64,000 bases of DNA from Lamellibrachia satsuma (Eukaryota > Annelida > Polychaeta > Sabellida > Siboglinidae). The stretch is taken from NCBI GenBank assembly GCA_033239005.1, contig BSQZ01000015.1, positions 5,510,001-5,574,000 on the forward strand, in the 5' to 3' direction. Shown here one piece after another: positions 42,820 to 58,271 of this stretch. The translations under genes were made by a program, and so were the position numbers. Each line of letters begins with the position of its first letter. The first letter of the stretch is position 1. The notes under the pieces were generated by a model. The model did not search any database. It worked only from the letters and a program-made list of their open reading frames with translations, and was not told the origin of the DNA.

Positions 42820-43346
42820 GTATGTATTTATATTACATATGTACAATATGTCACAGGTTCTGTAATTGCATTTTCCACCTGTGTCACAAATCAGACAAAG
42901 TAATTTGCCTCACATTCACATGCTCTAGTCATTGAAAAGATGGTATTTTAAAATATTTTTGGTGTTGATTGTGATTATAAGAAAGTCATGTGATCGTGTC
43001 CACCATCATCGCTGATGCATGGTTGTCAACATCTGCCCATGGAAAAGCGGGAAAATGCTCACAAAAAGCGGGAACCGCACTCCTCCACTCGACATTCGTC
43101 GTTTTTAACGTGTTGTTTTACGGGTCGCCATTTTGATGTGCTGTTCTCCTTCGTGGTGAACGAACTTGCGAGAAAATGTGAAATCAACTGAGACGAAAGA
43201 AATAGAATGTGTCTAGAATGCCCTCCTGTGCAACGAGTAGATAGATTTTACCGTGAATTTGTTTTGTTTTTACTGTTACGGGACATTTCGTCCAAAAAGC
43301 GTGAAAGCAGGACCAATGGAAAACGCGGTATTCCCCGCCCTAAAAC
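42820..43346. other. Probable 3' UTR/flank of the TauE/SafE gene
   Basis: Unique sequence between the stop codon and the candidate AATAAA; no other feature. Confidence 0.4.
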
Positions 43347-44281
43347 CTATACGTCTAATGTCGGATTGTCGATTCCCTTTCTGGCGTCCTTCTCCTCCTT
43401 GAGCGTCGCTTTCTCCTCATACGTGTCTGCAATTCCTAAGGCCTCGTACTCCTTGATCGTGCGGCCTCCCATTAGTGTGAGGAAGTAGAAGAAACCGAAG
43501 CCGAACAGAATGATGCCGACTGAGATGTAGAGGAGTGGCGTTCCCCAGAGTTTAGGCCAGAGGATGATGTAGGCGCTAACAAGCGCCACCGTATCGAGGA
43601 CGTAGACGAAGCCAGCGAGAATGAGTCGGTGGAAGTGACTGCCCAGAGTCGCCCCGATAGGCGCCATGAATGTCACCACGGGAGCTGTGACACCGATGTA
43701 GTCGAGAGCTTCACGGCTCATCGTTTGTTGCACCATAGTGCGCCAGTAGAAGCACAGGCAGCTGTTGGTTGCCATGAGCACGACGGACGTCGGTGTGGCG
43801 ACCTTCTCGGTGACGCGGAACAGCAAAGTGAGCATACTGAAGCTGCAGATGTCGAGGCCGCCGCCGGCGAACGACGTGAAGATGCCGCCGACGATTCCAG
43901 TGGTAAACAGCGCAATGGCCTTCCACGGCTTGAAGTTGTGGATCTTGTAGTACGTCTTTCGCTTGTGATAGCGGTTGAGCAGGAACAGTACGAAAGCGAA
44001 CGAGAACCAGATCGTGACGAAGCCCATCTTCTTCTGAATAGGCGACAGCCACACGTCAACGGTGTAGAAGCCACCCAAGGCGCCGATCGCGCCGCCGGTG
44101 AAGCACAACACGACCGAGTGATACTCGACCTGTATTTTCTGCAGCATAATGGCCAAGGTGGCTGTCGACATGCCGCACGCCTGCACCATAAGCGAGACGT
44201 CCCGAGCGACAGCCGGAGTAGCATGCAGCGCCAACGTCAACACGGGGAACGCCACGGCACCGCCGCCTTCACTCGTCATAC
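43347..44281 (-). CDS. TauE/SafE gene coding exon 3 (most of the transporter)
   Basis: Residues 102-412, with most membrane spans and the second glycine-rich repeat. The acceptor GTTTGCAG follows a tandem-repeat intron. The reading frame also runs open upstream through the repeat, but that extension is intronic. Confidence 0.92.
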
Positions 44282-45920
44282 CTGCAAACAACGAGAACCA
44301 GTGTGTGACTCGACAACAACAGGCCAATAACAACAGTCCAGTAACAGCAGACCAGTAACAACAAACCAATAACAACACACCAGTAACAACATACAAGTAA
44401 CAACATACCAGTAACAACAGACCAGTAACAACAAACCAATAACAACACACCAGTAACAACATACCAATAACAACAAATCAGTAACAACAAACCAGCAATA
44501 ACATACAAGTAACAACAGGCCAGTAACAACATACCAGTAACAATAGACCAATAACAACAAACCAGTAACACCAAACGAGTAACACCATACCAGCAACAAC
44601 ATACCAGTAACAACTTACCAGTAACAACAAACCAGTAACAACAGACCAGTAACAACAAACCAGCAACAACAGACCGGTAACAAGAAACGACTCATACATT
44701 ATTTCATTACTTAGGCCCCTATTATTGCAACACAACATGTTTTCAAACATCGTCTCCCTTCACAATACAGGTTTAATGTTCCTACGGGTGTTCACCCGTT
44801 GTTGCAATCGCACTTGTTGTCCGATGATCTTAGATTATGTCACCGAAGTGAATTTTGTAACATAACAAACAAGATTCAATAAAATTACAACCCAGAGAAC
44901 ATATTGAAGATGGCCATTATAACAGAACAGAACAAGAACATTATTTTTCCCTATTTACAAGTAAGTCGTTGGCTACGACAACCCTATTCCAATTTGGGAA
45001 TATCAGGTTTCGAGTTGGTTTGATGTGTAATGTAGCGCATGACAATCTCAATTGATCAACCACATCATCAAAGGCTAAAGCAAGTAGTAGGAAATAATTT
45101 CCAAAGAGCCAAAACACATTACAATGTTCGCCAATGGCAAACACATACGTAGCATGTCCCTTGCATTACCCTACGGATGCTGGAACTTCTGGTCGTGATT
45201 TCAGCTACAATATTTCTCATTCCGTTTAACCATATCTAGTACTGAACACCACACCAAAGTACTGGACCTCACATTTTCTGCATGTCCTATTTTTCAAAGC
45301 ATTTTAGGCCAAGAGTGAGTAACGTGGCTCCACCTACCGGCAATGAGTCCGCCGAAGATCATGGTGAATGTCATGACGTATTTCTCTTTGAAGATGTACC
45401 AGCGTCCGTAGCTGGTGAATGCTGACCAGAAGATAAACTGCACGCAGAAGACAGGCAACAGCAGGCCAATGGGGCGTCGATAACGCGCTATGAAACTCTT
45501 GTGCCAATCGTCATGTTGTTTTTGTTGTTCCAATTTTTTTGTGTCGGCGTTCGACAACTTCTGACCTGCAAACCAACATAACTGCGTTATTTGGGAGAAC
45601 AGATTACGATATGACTTGGGATATTAATTGGTGACTTCGTTTTATATAATTAAGTCTCGTAGTCAAATAAGAACGATAAGAACAGACGAACGCTGTACCA
45701 GATGAAATGACAAAATATTTACACAGTTTAAAAAAAAACGTGTTCTAGATGTGTTAATTAGTCGCAAAATCCACATGCTTATAATTGATAGAATAATTCG
45801 ATTAATGTATTTTATTCAGCATTGAGCAATGTGAAACTACTAACCTTCCCAGAGGTATTTCTTGAGACAGCCCCCAAATGTCCGGCCGCAGCACACGCCG
45901 CCGGTTTTAGTAGTTGCCAT
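43347..45920 (-). CDS. TauE/SafE-family membrane anion exporter, 3 coding exons, 412 aa
   Basis: Coding exons on the minus strand: 45920-45845, 45565-45338, 44281-43347 (1239 nt with stop). Introns are GT-AG and both split Gly codons join as G|GT. The protein has a Cys-rich N-terminus, a charged segment (about 30-57) and multiple hydrophobic spans. Two similar glycine-rich repeats are visible: GGLIAGMTSEGGGAVAFP (about 97-113) and GIVGGIFTSFAGGGLDICSF (about 229-248). These are the two-fold repeats of the TauE/SafE fold, known for export of sulfite and other small anions. The C-terminus is cytosolic-looking and charged (EEKATLKEEKDARKG). The substrate in an animal is unknown. The last exon is more GC-rich than its surroundings. 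Confidence 0.9.
44320..44690. repeat. ~13-14-bp minisatellite in TauE/SafE intron 2
   Basis: Degenerate CAGTAACAACAAAC units, starting about 40 bp upstream (in gene sense) of the exon 3 acceptor. On the minus strand it reads as VVTGLLLLVCCY repeats that look like a membrane protein but are intronic. Confidence 0.9.
44691..45337. other. Rest of TauE/SafE intron 2
   Basis: Unique AT-rich sequence; nothing recognised. Confidence 0.5.
45338..45565 (-). CDS. TauE/SafE gene coding exon 2
   Basis: Residues 26-102. It has a hydrophilic Gln/Lys-rich stretch, then a membrane span (IGLLLPVFCVQFIFWSAF) and the start of the first glycine-rich repeat. The donor is GCCG|GTAGGT; the acceptor is GTTTGCAG. 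Confidence 0.88.
45845..45920 (-). CDS. TauE/SafE gene coding exon 1
   Basis: Residues 1-25 plus one base. It encodes MATTKTGGVCCGRTFGGCLK..., with four cysteines. The acceptor CTTTTCAG lies just 5' of ACGCCATGG, a good start context. The donor is GAAG|GTTAGT. Confidence 0.82.
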
Positions 45921-46378
45921 GGCGTCTGAAAAGGCGCAAGAAACTTATCAATGTGTGAGCAAAAAATATCATCACTAAACAGAGCATTCACATGTTTCAA
46001 ATTAGAAACTGGGCAAAATGACCCTAGCCAACTGAATGCATCAAATAATAGCGCAATGTTTGTTGTAGCAAAAATAATTACCAACTTAAAAAAAAATATA
46101 ATATAGCTGCATGCTTTGTAACAGATGGAAAAGTACGAATGAATGAAGAAATTATATTAATAAATTTCCGTTTTCACTTACTCTATCTATATGCATTTGG
46201 TTGCTACCTCTACTACGCGCCTTGCCAAATACACATTGCAGTTGAACCTTCGGAACTATGAACGAGAAACGTTTGGTGTTCAATCACCACACGCAAGAGC
46301 GTATGTAAGTTTTAGCTGTAAAACATAAGTGCCAAAAAATCATAGCAATTGATGGCGTAGTAGCGAAAAAGTGCCTAC

Positions 46379-46463
46379 CTGTTTGCCGTAATCCCAGCAA
46401 CTGTCGTGTTCTCGAGAGAGCGGGTGACTGCGGTCGTGCTGCAGCCGGTGCTCGCTTTATAGC
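46379..46463 (-). promoter_or_regulatory. TauE/SafE gene core promoter and 5' UTR exon
   Basis: GGCTATAAAGCG on the minus strand places a TATA box at 46461-46456. A transcription start is expected near 46430. The leader reaches a good donor (CAAACAG|GTAGGC) at 46379, and the next acceptor lies just before the ATG exon. The surrounding 46440-46740 is CpG-rich relative to the rest. Confidence 0.6.
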
Positions 46464-47872
46464 CGCCAGTCCGTTATGCAACGGAAAGATGTCCAGCCCC
46501 GCTAACCGCGAGAATGCTCGTTTGACCCTGTAGGTGCCCTCTGTGTTTCACGTGCTGCGTGGTGACGTTCCCACCTCGGCTGCTTTGCACGCTTGGCTGC
46601 GTGCATCGCAATGCACCCGGCGCCCCGAGGCAAGGTTCTACGATCGCTGTCGGATGGGCATCGCTTTACAGGCTGATATCACGAGGTCTCGGCGACATGC
46701 ATGTGGTTACGTAAACGTGCGTTGTGTTGCACCGGACACAACGTGAACAAGTGCAAGAGTTGGGCAGGAATGGTGTTTTTCAACGGACACTAATTCGCTA
46801 AAGGTAACTTCATGGGGTGCGTGAACCGTTCATGCCGGTGAAGAGGAAGACGCATTCGTTCGAGACAATAATACAAAACGATATATAAACCAGAGGGCGA
46901 AATCAGGTTCTCTGGACCTGTTGTGTCCGCGAGTTTGTTTATTTTTTGTGCCTAACCTAGCCAGGTGTAGACAAAAGCAGTGTAACGAAGCTGAGATCGA
47001 GTGTACAATGTGTGTATGTTGAACGACTGTCGCGTGTCAGTTGTGAATAGAGAAAGTCTGCTCTTTAGAATTCCAGCCAACGTCGTTTTACGTAATTTTC
47101 TGTCAAACTACAACCGCGCACCGCGAGGGCAACAACTCATCACCCGTCCATTCTATGTAAATACGTGTAAACAAACACCATATCCCCCACCGCTTTGTAA
47201 TTACAGTTATTTGAAGCAGCGTGTAGACGACTACAAACGGCTGATTGTGTCAGGTGTGTGTGTTGTTGTGCGTGCGAAGAAACAAAAGCGTCTTTGTTGC
47301 TGAGGGTAGATAGGAACAGTCCTATTTAGTAAACGATTCAGTAATTCAAGAATGCGTAAATCGTAATAAGTGTTTCACTACACGCCAAACAACTGTGGTC
47401 GACGCGCCCTCGTCTGCCCTAGTCAGCGGAGGTCGCTCCTCTCATCTCATGTTCCGATTTCCGATAACAAATTTGCATAGAGCAGAACAGAACAAAGAAT
47501 GTCTCTTGGGAATGTGGCTTGAATCGGTCAACCGTTTCTTTTCCGTTCACGTTGGTCACGTATCGCCAACACCTCATCCACATCATTTCCCTCGGCTCCA
47601 CGCGTGCGTGACGCCGCCTTTTGTGAGGGTATCTGTTCTCGTGTTAATACAGCATGCACCCACAGATTAATAGAACGAAATAACCTGCGATTTTATCGAT
47701 TACTGGCTCGGCGCCAGAAGACTGTAACATCGTAAAGGGGGTGATGGGATATGCGTCACGAAGTAGGTTATCAGGTCACTAGTCTCTTCGAACACGTACC
47801 AATTACCACGAAAAGACAGTCACGTTACTCACTCCACCCTCTACTGAGCAATCCTCCTTAATTTTTTAAACT
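46464..47872. other. Upstream of the TauE/SafE gene; CpG-richer, no gene supported
   Basis: Several ORFs of 60-100 codons lack recognisable domains or splice context. TGACGT occurs near 46562, a possible CRE half-site. Composition is more GC-rich than the rest of the window to about 46750. Confidence 0.35.
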
Positions 47873-47997
47873 TTTGCGCCGGCCAAAATCAACACTCGAC
47901 TGAAGTTTTATTGAGTTGTGGACCAGCGTACAATGCACGAATGATCCGTTTTATATTAAACAAACACACGACTCGCAAAAAATTGAGCAATGTACGA
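47873..47997 (+). repeat. Dispersed repeat R2, copy 2
   Basis: Same ordered blocks as 39461-39584 (TTGCGCCGGCCAAAATCAAC ... GAGCAATGTACGAC). Confidence 0.65.
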
Positions 47998-50837
<2,840 letters not shown>

Positions 50838-51094
50838 TACTATGAAACAGTTATTCATACATGTTCGAAAAGATGTTTAGTTAGAACGCAGTCTTATTGA
50901 TGTGCCAATGTATTACTGATGTAACTGTTAAGTGAAATTATACTAAGAGAAATTAAAGACCTAGAAAGTATCAGAGTAGGAGGAAAAACACACACAACAT
51001 TCGTTAAGCTGACGATACTGTTCTTATAGTGGGCTCTGAGAACAACTCACAGAAAATACTGAATACTGTTGCTTAATAAAGTGACAATATGCCT

Positions 51095-51636
51095 GTTGCA
51101 CGAATGTAATGTACATGGTTGCTTCAAAGAAAACAACAGCACCAAGCTGCAACACAACAGTGGAAATAATATATAAACAAGTAGATTCATTCGATTACCT
51201 GGGAGGTATTGTAAGATCAGACGGCAGGTGTGATCAAGACATGAAGACAGAAAGAAAGTATTACAGAAAATGTCAATTCTTTTGGAGAATAGAAAGATAT
51301 TGATGAAAACCAGGAAAAAATCCTCAGATGCTTCTCGGGATCCTCCTTGATCTACGTTCGCAAAACCTGGAAAATACAATAGCACATAGATGGTCGATTA
51401 GTTCCAACATATTGATGGGTCCTCGGGAGAATACAATACTTCGGCACAAAACAGTAGAAATGACGAGTCGCTGAAAAGAATAGCACAAGAAATACAATTC
51501 CAGGAACTACAAGAAGACAGTTACAATTGGTATGGCACGTAATGGGAAAAAGTCAGTTTGAAAACACCGCCATTAAATGAAAACTCGAAGGGCACAAAGC
51601 AAGAGGCAGACAAAGACTAAGATACATAAATAGTTT

Positions 51637-51640
<4 letters not shown>
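51095..51640 (+). mobile_element. LINE reverse-transcriptase fragment
   Basis: KQVDSFDYLGGIVRSDGRCDQD is the conserved 'YLGxxIxxDG' block. Further on, in shifted frames, WHVMGKSQFENTAIK and [16 protein letters not shown] match the 'GHVxR...GxRxRGRPRxRWxD' end. The frame runs straight into a (TA)n tract. Confidence 0.7.

Positions 51641-51733
<93 letters not shown>
51641..51733. repeat. (TA)n microsatellite
   Basis: About 46 TA units directly after LINE coding sequence. Confidence 0.95.
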
Positions 51734-51735
<2 letters not shown>

Positions 51736-52206
51736 AAAGGCCAGACAGTAACAAGACATTAGAAAAACGTACATTGTACTGTTGATAAATGTAGATTTTG
51801 GCCTATTGGTCGGATTACGAAGTTAAATTCACATTCTATCGATTTTTACCCGATGGTTTACCACGTATACGACTGAACTGCGGATTATTTTTTTGTCTCA
51901 GAAACATTTTACCCACGTGCTTAGGTCATGTACCTACCATACAGAGGAATACTGTGCACGTGCTTAGGTACATGCCTGCAGAGGAATACTACATGCGCGA
52001 CGTGTTGAAGACGGTTACTGGGTCGACTGCCCCCGGCGGTGGCTCTGGCTGGGTCAGTGGGACAAATGTATCGATAAAGACAGCTGCACATTGATGTGTG
52101 CATTTACCAATTATTGAGATAACAAACATAACCGACCTCGATTCAGTGGCGTTAAAGATTTGTTGTAGATAAAAACATCCAGGTAGGTACGAGATATGTT
52201 TCTGGA

Positions 52207-52935
52207 CGTGTACTACGTGGACGATTACGATAGAATAACGGATAACAGATTCGGCTGTTTATTAGAACCAACAGTGATGGGATGGAATTATTCCCTATTC
52301 CCGTTTAGTAGAACCAACAGTGATGAGATCATTCTCTATTCCCGTTTAGTAGAACCAACAATGATGATATCATTCCCTATTCCCGTTTAGTAGAACCAAC
52401 AGTGATGAGATCATTCCCTATTCCCGTTTAGTAGAACAACAGTGATGGGATCATTCCCTATTCCTGTTTAGTAGAACCAACAGTGATGGGATCATTCCCT
52501 ATTCCCGTTTAGTGGAACCAATAGTGATGGGATCATTCCCTATTCCCGTTAAGTAGAACCAACAGTGATGGGATCATTCCCTAATCGCCCTGTTTTAAAA
52601 TGAGTCACAATCACGTCCGCCGCCTAGTACGAACAGCAATATACGGTAGCGAGAAAAAAACAGGTTTTCCTGCAAAAACCCATATTTGTTTGACTATAAT
52701 TATATGTGTGCAATACACTACACTATAGGCCAGTGTTTTTGACGCGAACAACAATAATTTGCGATTTTTTTCTATCTAAGAAAACTCGCTCGAGAGAACC
52801 AATTAAAAAATTCTTCGCTGCTGTGCATTCATTCAGCGTGGACAAAATGAAAAACTAAATTATTATTTATTTATTATTTATTATATTATCAAATTGGTCT
52901 TTCCCGAAGTGATTCAGTTAAGCGGAGTCCACAAC
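52207..52935. mobile_element. Pogo-like MITE with internal 41-bp array
   Basis: The right TIR GATTCAGTTAAGCGGAGTCC ends near 52931. The left end is degraded (GTGGAC ... ATAACAGATTCGG). It belongs to the same family as 18276-19032 and 30667-30833. Confidence 0.55.
52263..52595. repeat. 41-bp minisatellite inside the MITE, ~8 copies
   Basis: The unit contains TAGTAGAACCAACAGTGATG and GGATCATTCCCTATTCCCGT. It corresponds to the internal region of the compact copy at 30667. Confidence 0.92.
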
Positions 52936-53985
<1,050 letters not shown>

Positions 53986-54257
53986 TGAATGTATAAATGC
54001 GAGTGATAGGCACTTCAACATATATAAAATATATACCTTTCCACTGACAAACAATTTAATACGGTTACTTGCTTCCAATTAAATAAACTAAATATGATGT
54101 AATCATGTCGTCGCGGAATACTTATGCATTGTGCTATGATGATATTTGTATAGATAATCGAAATACCTTTCCACGGTTACTAAGGTATGTTTTTACAGTT
54201 ACTATGTGGAAATATTTGTCCCTATCCCATGTTAGGTTTGTTAGTTCATTGGTCATA

Positions 54258-54376
54258 CTTCCAGTCATGCTTCCAGTCATACTTCACTTCCAGTCATACT
54301 TCACTTCCAGTCATACTTCACTTCCAGTCATACTTCACTTCCAGTCATACTTCCAGTCATACTTCCAGTCATTCCC
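54258..54376. repeat. ~17-bp repeat, ~7 copies
   Basis: ACTTCCAGTCATACTTC-type units. Confidence 0.85.
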
Positions 54377-55195
54377 TGTTGAACAGACTGCAATTGCCAA
54401 GTGACAGACAACTAGATTTTAATTTGTTATTATCTAAGGTCATCAAACACATTGTTTTGAACTTTCCCTATGGTGGAATGGGAGTTATATCTAGCTCACG
54501 GACTATGCGTAACCAGTCTGCATCTAGTTCGCGTGTTCACCCAACCGTTCAATGTGTTCACTCGGTACGTGAGTCATTCTCACTTGACACGGCGGAAACC
54601 GAATATTTGATAACTATTCACGATGCCGTGTTACTGATTGTTCGCTACCAGTTGAATACCAACATTTGTGATTCTTTTCTCAGTAACACAGTTGATTTTT
54701 GAAAGGGTACATATTTCAGAACACACACCTTAATGTGTTCCACCGACATCCAGATGGAATTCAAACGTATCACACATTGCCGAAATTACATAACATTCCA
54801 CACGGGCTCTCACGACGTGCACGCATGCGCCACTGCCAACTGGACATAACATTCCACGCGGGCTCTCACGACGTGCACGCATGCGTGACTGCCAAATGGA
54901 CATAATGCGATAGGTCTAATCTAAAATCACTCCTTCACACAGATTATAATTATTTGGGGTAGATTATAATTATTTGGGGTAGATGACCCAGTCAAGCGGT
55001 CACCCGGTCACCCAGTTACCTAGTCACCTAATTCGTAGTACTAGTGTCCAAGTGCACAACATAACGAAATACCAGCTCTCGACAAAGTATTTGGTCAAGT
55101 TATTGACTCCAAACTGACGACAAGAACATTTACTATACTTCCTGAGTCCTGGCTATAACATGTACACCCTCACTACAATGTGTATATCTCCGTGT
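54377..55195. other. No gene; one short duplication
   Basis: A ~57-bp segment with GGGCTCTCACGACGTGCACG occurs twice (54788 and 54845). Another short repeat, AGATTATAATTATTTGGGGT, is at 54941-54981. The ORF at 54187-54702 has no recognised motif. Confidence 0.45.
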
Positions 55196-55344
55196 ACATT
55201 AAAATATATGGTTGGCTAAAACATATTGTTGCGTGTCTAAAAAAGATTGTTGTAGGTCTCTAAAACATACTTTGATAGGCGTCACAAAAACTATTATGAG
55301 TGTAAGAGGACTGTTGTATTTCTAAGACGCGGGGTTGTGAATCT

Positions 55345-55650
55345 GAGACAAACTAATGTACGTCTCAAACAGACTGTTGTATTTCTAATACATAAAAAAA
55401 CAATAGTTTAGATATAAGCCAAACTGTTGTAAGTCTCAGACAAATATGCTTTGAAACGGTGAGATAACTGTTCTGAGCCTAAAACGGACAGACTGTTGTA
55501 TGTGTAATTAGACAGACTGAAACATGTTGTTATATCATGTCTAAGGCACACCGCTGTGACAGACTCTGACACACTTCTGTAGTGTATGTCTAAGACAGAC
55601 TGTGAAGCATTTTAATTTAATTCAGGTAACTCGGTCACCTAGTCACCTAA
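55345..55650. repeat. ~306-bp direct repeat, left copy
   Basis: It runs from AGACAAACTAATGTACGTCT to GGTCACCTAGTCACCTAA and matches 57959-58271 with few differences. Degenerate TCTAAAACA..TGTTGTA units also precede it from about 55230. Confidence 0.75.
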
Positions 55651-56654
55651 GTATCTAAGACACAATGCTGTATATGTCTTATGGATGTGGATTGGAGACA
55701 GACGGTTGTAATTTTAAGTCGTACTGTTGTGACTCTAAGGCGGACTTTTTCGTGTCTGAAGCAGCATTCACACACGGAAGTTGATCCGAGCTGACACCTT
55801 ACTTCCGTTTGCGCACGCAAGCAGGTTCGATAGTTAATTAAGATTGCATTTACCTTGGCTATCCTACATAAATGTAAATAGGGCGTATGCCGGATTAGGA
55901 AGTGCCGACCAGGTCTGTTTGAAGAGAACATAAGACAGACTGTGATTTGAGACAGCCAGTCAGTGCAGTAATAACAACACGGGTACAAAGCTTATGTCGG
56001 GGCCCTTACGGAGTGTGTGAAAGACGAAGATCGAGACTCATGGTATTGACTATGGAGGTAACTTACCTTGACGTTTATTCAACTATGTTCGAGGATTAAC
56101 ATTTACAGATCATTGTCGTCGACGGCATTCGAACACGCACACAAGAACATACAACGTACGATGATAAGCTATAATTACAGCATACGAAGATATATCAGAA
56201 AATAACACAGAAATATAATAGAAATGTAATAATGTGAATAGTCAGATCTGATTGTACATCTGTGGAACTTTGTGAAACACTAATGAATTGTTTGCGTATT
56301 TTAGCAGCACTGAAGTCAAAATACAAAATATTGTCAGGATTAATCTGACGCACGGAATTCCATTCCGTGCTGAACATAGTCAGCTGATGCAGTCTCTTCT
56401 GACTCATTATGCATCGGTGATCATCCTTGATCAGTGTCAACTTGGAAAAAAGACTTTCTCCGCTACAGTCACTTCTAATCAAAGACATATATATGCGAAG
56501 CAATACTTCCACCTTTTGGGAAAGCATCCCTGAGATTTCTCTCTTTCAACATCTGATACTCACCTCTGGTGAGACTTCATAATCTAGGTTACCTAGAGTG
56601 TCATCCAGATCCGACGAGTAAAGTTTTACAAGTTTCTCGGCAGTATGTCGCATC
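55651..56654. other. No feature recognised
   Basis: Unique sequence between the duplicated blocks. Confidence 0.4.
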
Positions 56655-56925
56655 CCTCTTGGTTCCGTGACATCCATCTTCATCCCTCTAGGTTCTGTGA
56701 TTTCCATCTCCATCCCTCTTAGCTCCATGACTTCCATCTCCATCCCTCTTGGTACTGTGACTTCCGTTTCCATCCGTCTTAGCTCCATGACTTCCATCTC
56801 CATCCCTCTTGGTACTGTGACTTCCGTCTCCATCCCTCTTAGCTCCATGACTTCCACGTCCATCCCTCTTGGTACTGTGACTTCCGTCTCCATCCTTCTT
56901 GGTTCCATGACTTCCATCTCCGTCA
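56655..56925. repeat. 30/60-bp minisatellite, ~9 half-units
   Basis: Two 30-bp variants alternate (CATCCCTCTTGGTACTGTGA and CATCCCTCTTAGCTCCATGA), giving a 60-bp higher-order unit. Both strands stay open because 30 is a multiple of 3. Confidence 0.9.
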
Positions 56926-57190
56926 AATTGCGGAGAAATGCAAAGGGGTTAAGAGTGTACTTTGGAAATGTTTAGTTCTCTTATCTATTCCCGAAGACCC
57001 CAATGAAGGCATCACTCTCGCAATGATCCAAGTGGGTCTCCTCCTCCAATCGACCTTAATCTAGAGGGTTCGATGTGATATTCTTCTTGCGGGTGCGGTC
57101 ATTTTCAGCAAAATTCGTCATCCTCATAGCTCAGCTCCGGCATTTTTTTTTTACTGTGGAGGTCCTTTTTGTGGTGGTCTAGTACAAGGC

Positions 57191-57213
57191 GGCGCGAATG
57201 GTCCATTCGCGCC
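57191..57213. repeat. 23-bp perfect palindrome
   Basis: GGCGCGAATGG, a central T, then CCATTCGCGCC. It lies in a stretch rich in TTCGGCCCA motifs (57290-57550), otherwise unassigned. Confidence 0.8.
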
Positions 57214-57958
57214 GAATGGTCGGTCCACGCAGATGGATGGTTCCGCCCACTTCACTGAAATCCGCATCGGTATTAAATTCAGCTACGGTCGTTTCGGCCC
57301 ACGCTAGCAGTGGAATTCTAAGCGGAAAATAGCGAACGTAATATGGTCCACGGAACCCATTTCATGATTAGAATTCGAAAGTCGGTCAAATGGACGAAAT
57401 AGCGATGAGATAATGGTTTCGGCCCACGGAGCCCACTGGCACTGGATGCATACACGGTTCATTCGGCCAATATGAGCGAAAACACTTCGTGATTCACCGG
57501 TTGCTAAAATGGCCCAAGGGCCGAACCCGTTATGGGCCGAAACATCTGACACCCAGTACGCTTGTACCATTTGTATTACGGTTAATCCGGCACTGCTGCT
57601 GGTTGTCCAGTTGTGATAGCCACTTAAAGGCGTATTCAGCATAAAATATAAAGATGAAACGTCGCATTTGGTTATTTAATTTGAACGATGCAAGTAAACA
57701 TTATGTGACATTAGCCCAAATTACGTTGTTTGAACACCAGATGGCGCATTGTATCGCGTTCTGTTGCATAATCCTTTGGTCGGTTATGATACACTAGACA
57801 TGTTTTATATAACCATAGGTGCATGCAGATTCTATCAGTTATTTGAAATGAATAATTCAGGTAACCCGGTCACCTAGTCACCTAATCAGATAACGCACCG
57901 ATTGTCCAGGCAATCTCAATAGGCCACCGGGGCACCAGAGCCCGGAGAACACAATGTA

Positions 57959-58271
57959 AGACAAACTAATGTACGTCTCAAACAGACGTGTATTTCTAAG
58001 ACATTAAGAAAAAAATATTTAGATCTAAGCCAAACTGTTGTAAGTCTCAGACACATATTTTTTAAACTATAAGACCAGCTGCTCTGTGTCTAAAACGGAC
58101 AGACTGTTGTATGTATAATTGACAGACCGCTGTGGGTCTGAGACATATTGTTATATCATGTCTAAGGCACACCGCTGTGACAGACTCTGACAGACTTATG
58201 TAGTGTATGTCTAAGACACACTGTGAAGCATTTTAATTTAATTCAGGTAACCCGGTCACCTAGTCACCTAA
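57959..58271. repeat. ~313-bp direct repeat, right copy
   Basis: Same order of blocks as 55345-55650. A third short piece (ATTCAGGTAACCCGGTCACC) also occurs at 57857. Confidence 0.75.

Noticed and set aside
43629..44330. 233-codon plus-strand ORF opposite the TauE gene
   Set aside because: Antisense shadow of the GC-rich last coding exon; Arg/Glu/Gln-rich with no domain.
44282..44658. Hydrophobic VVTGLLLLVCCY repeats read as extra membrane segments of the TauE protein
   Set aside because: A tandem-repeat intron; a good acceptor at 44282 and a joining upstream exon show it is not coding.
47001..47670. 100- and 91-codon ORFs upstream of the TauE gene
   Set aside because: No domain, no homology I recognise, and low-complexity basic composition; chance ORFs are likely.
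56546..56975. MEVMELRGMETEVTVPRG-type repeat protein or its antisense
   Set aside because: A 30/60-bp minisatellite keeps both strands open; no start context or splice evidence.
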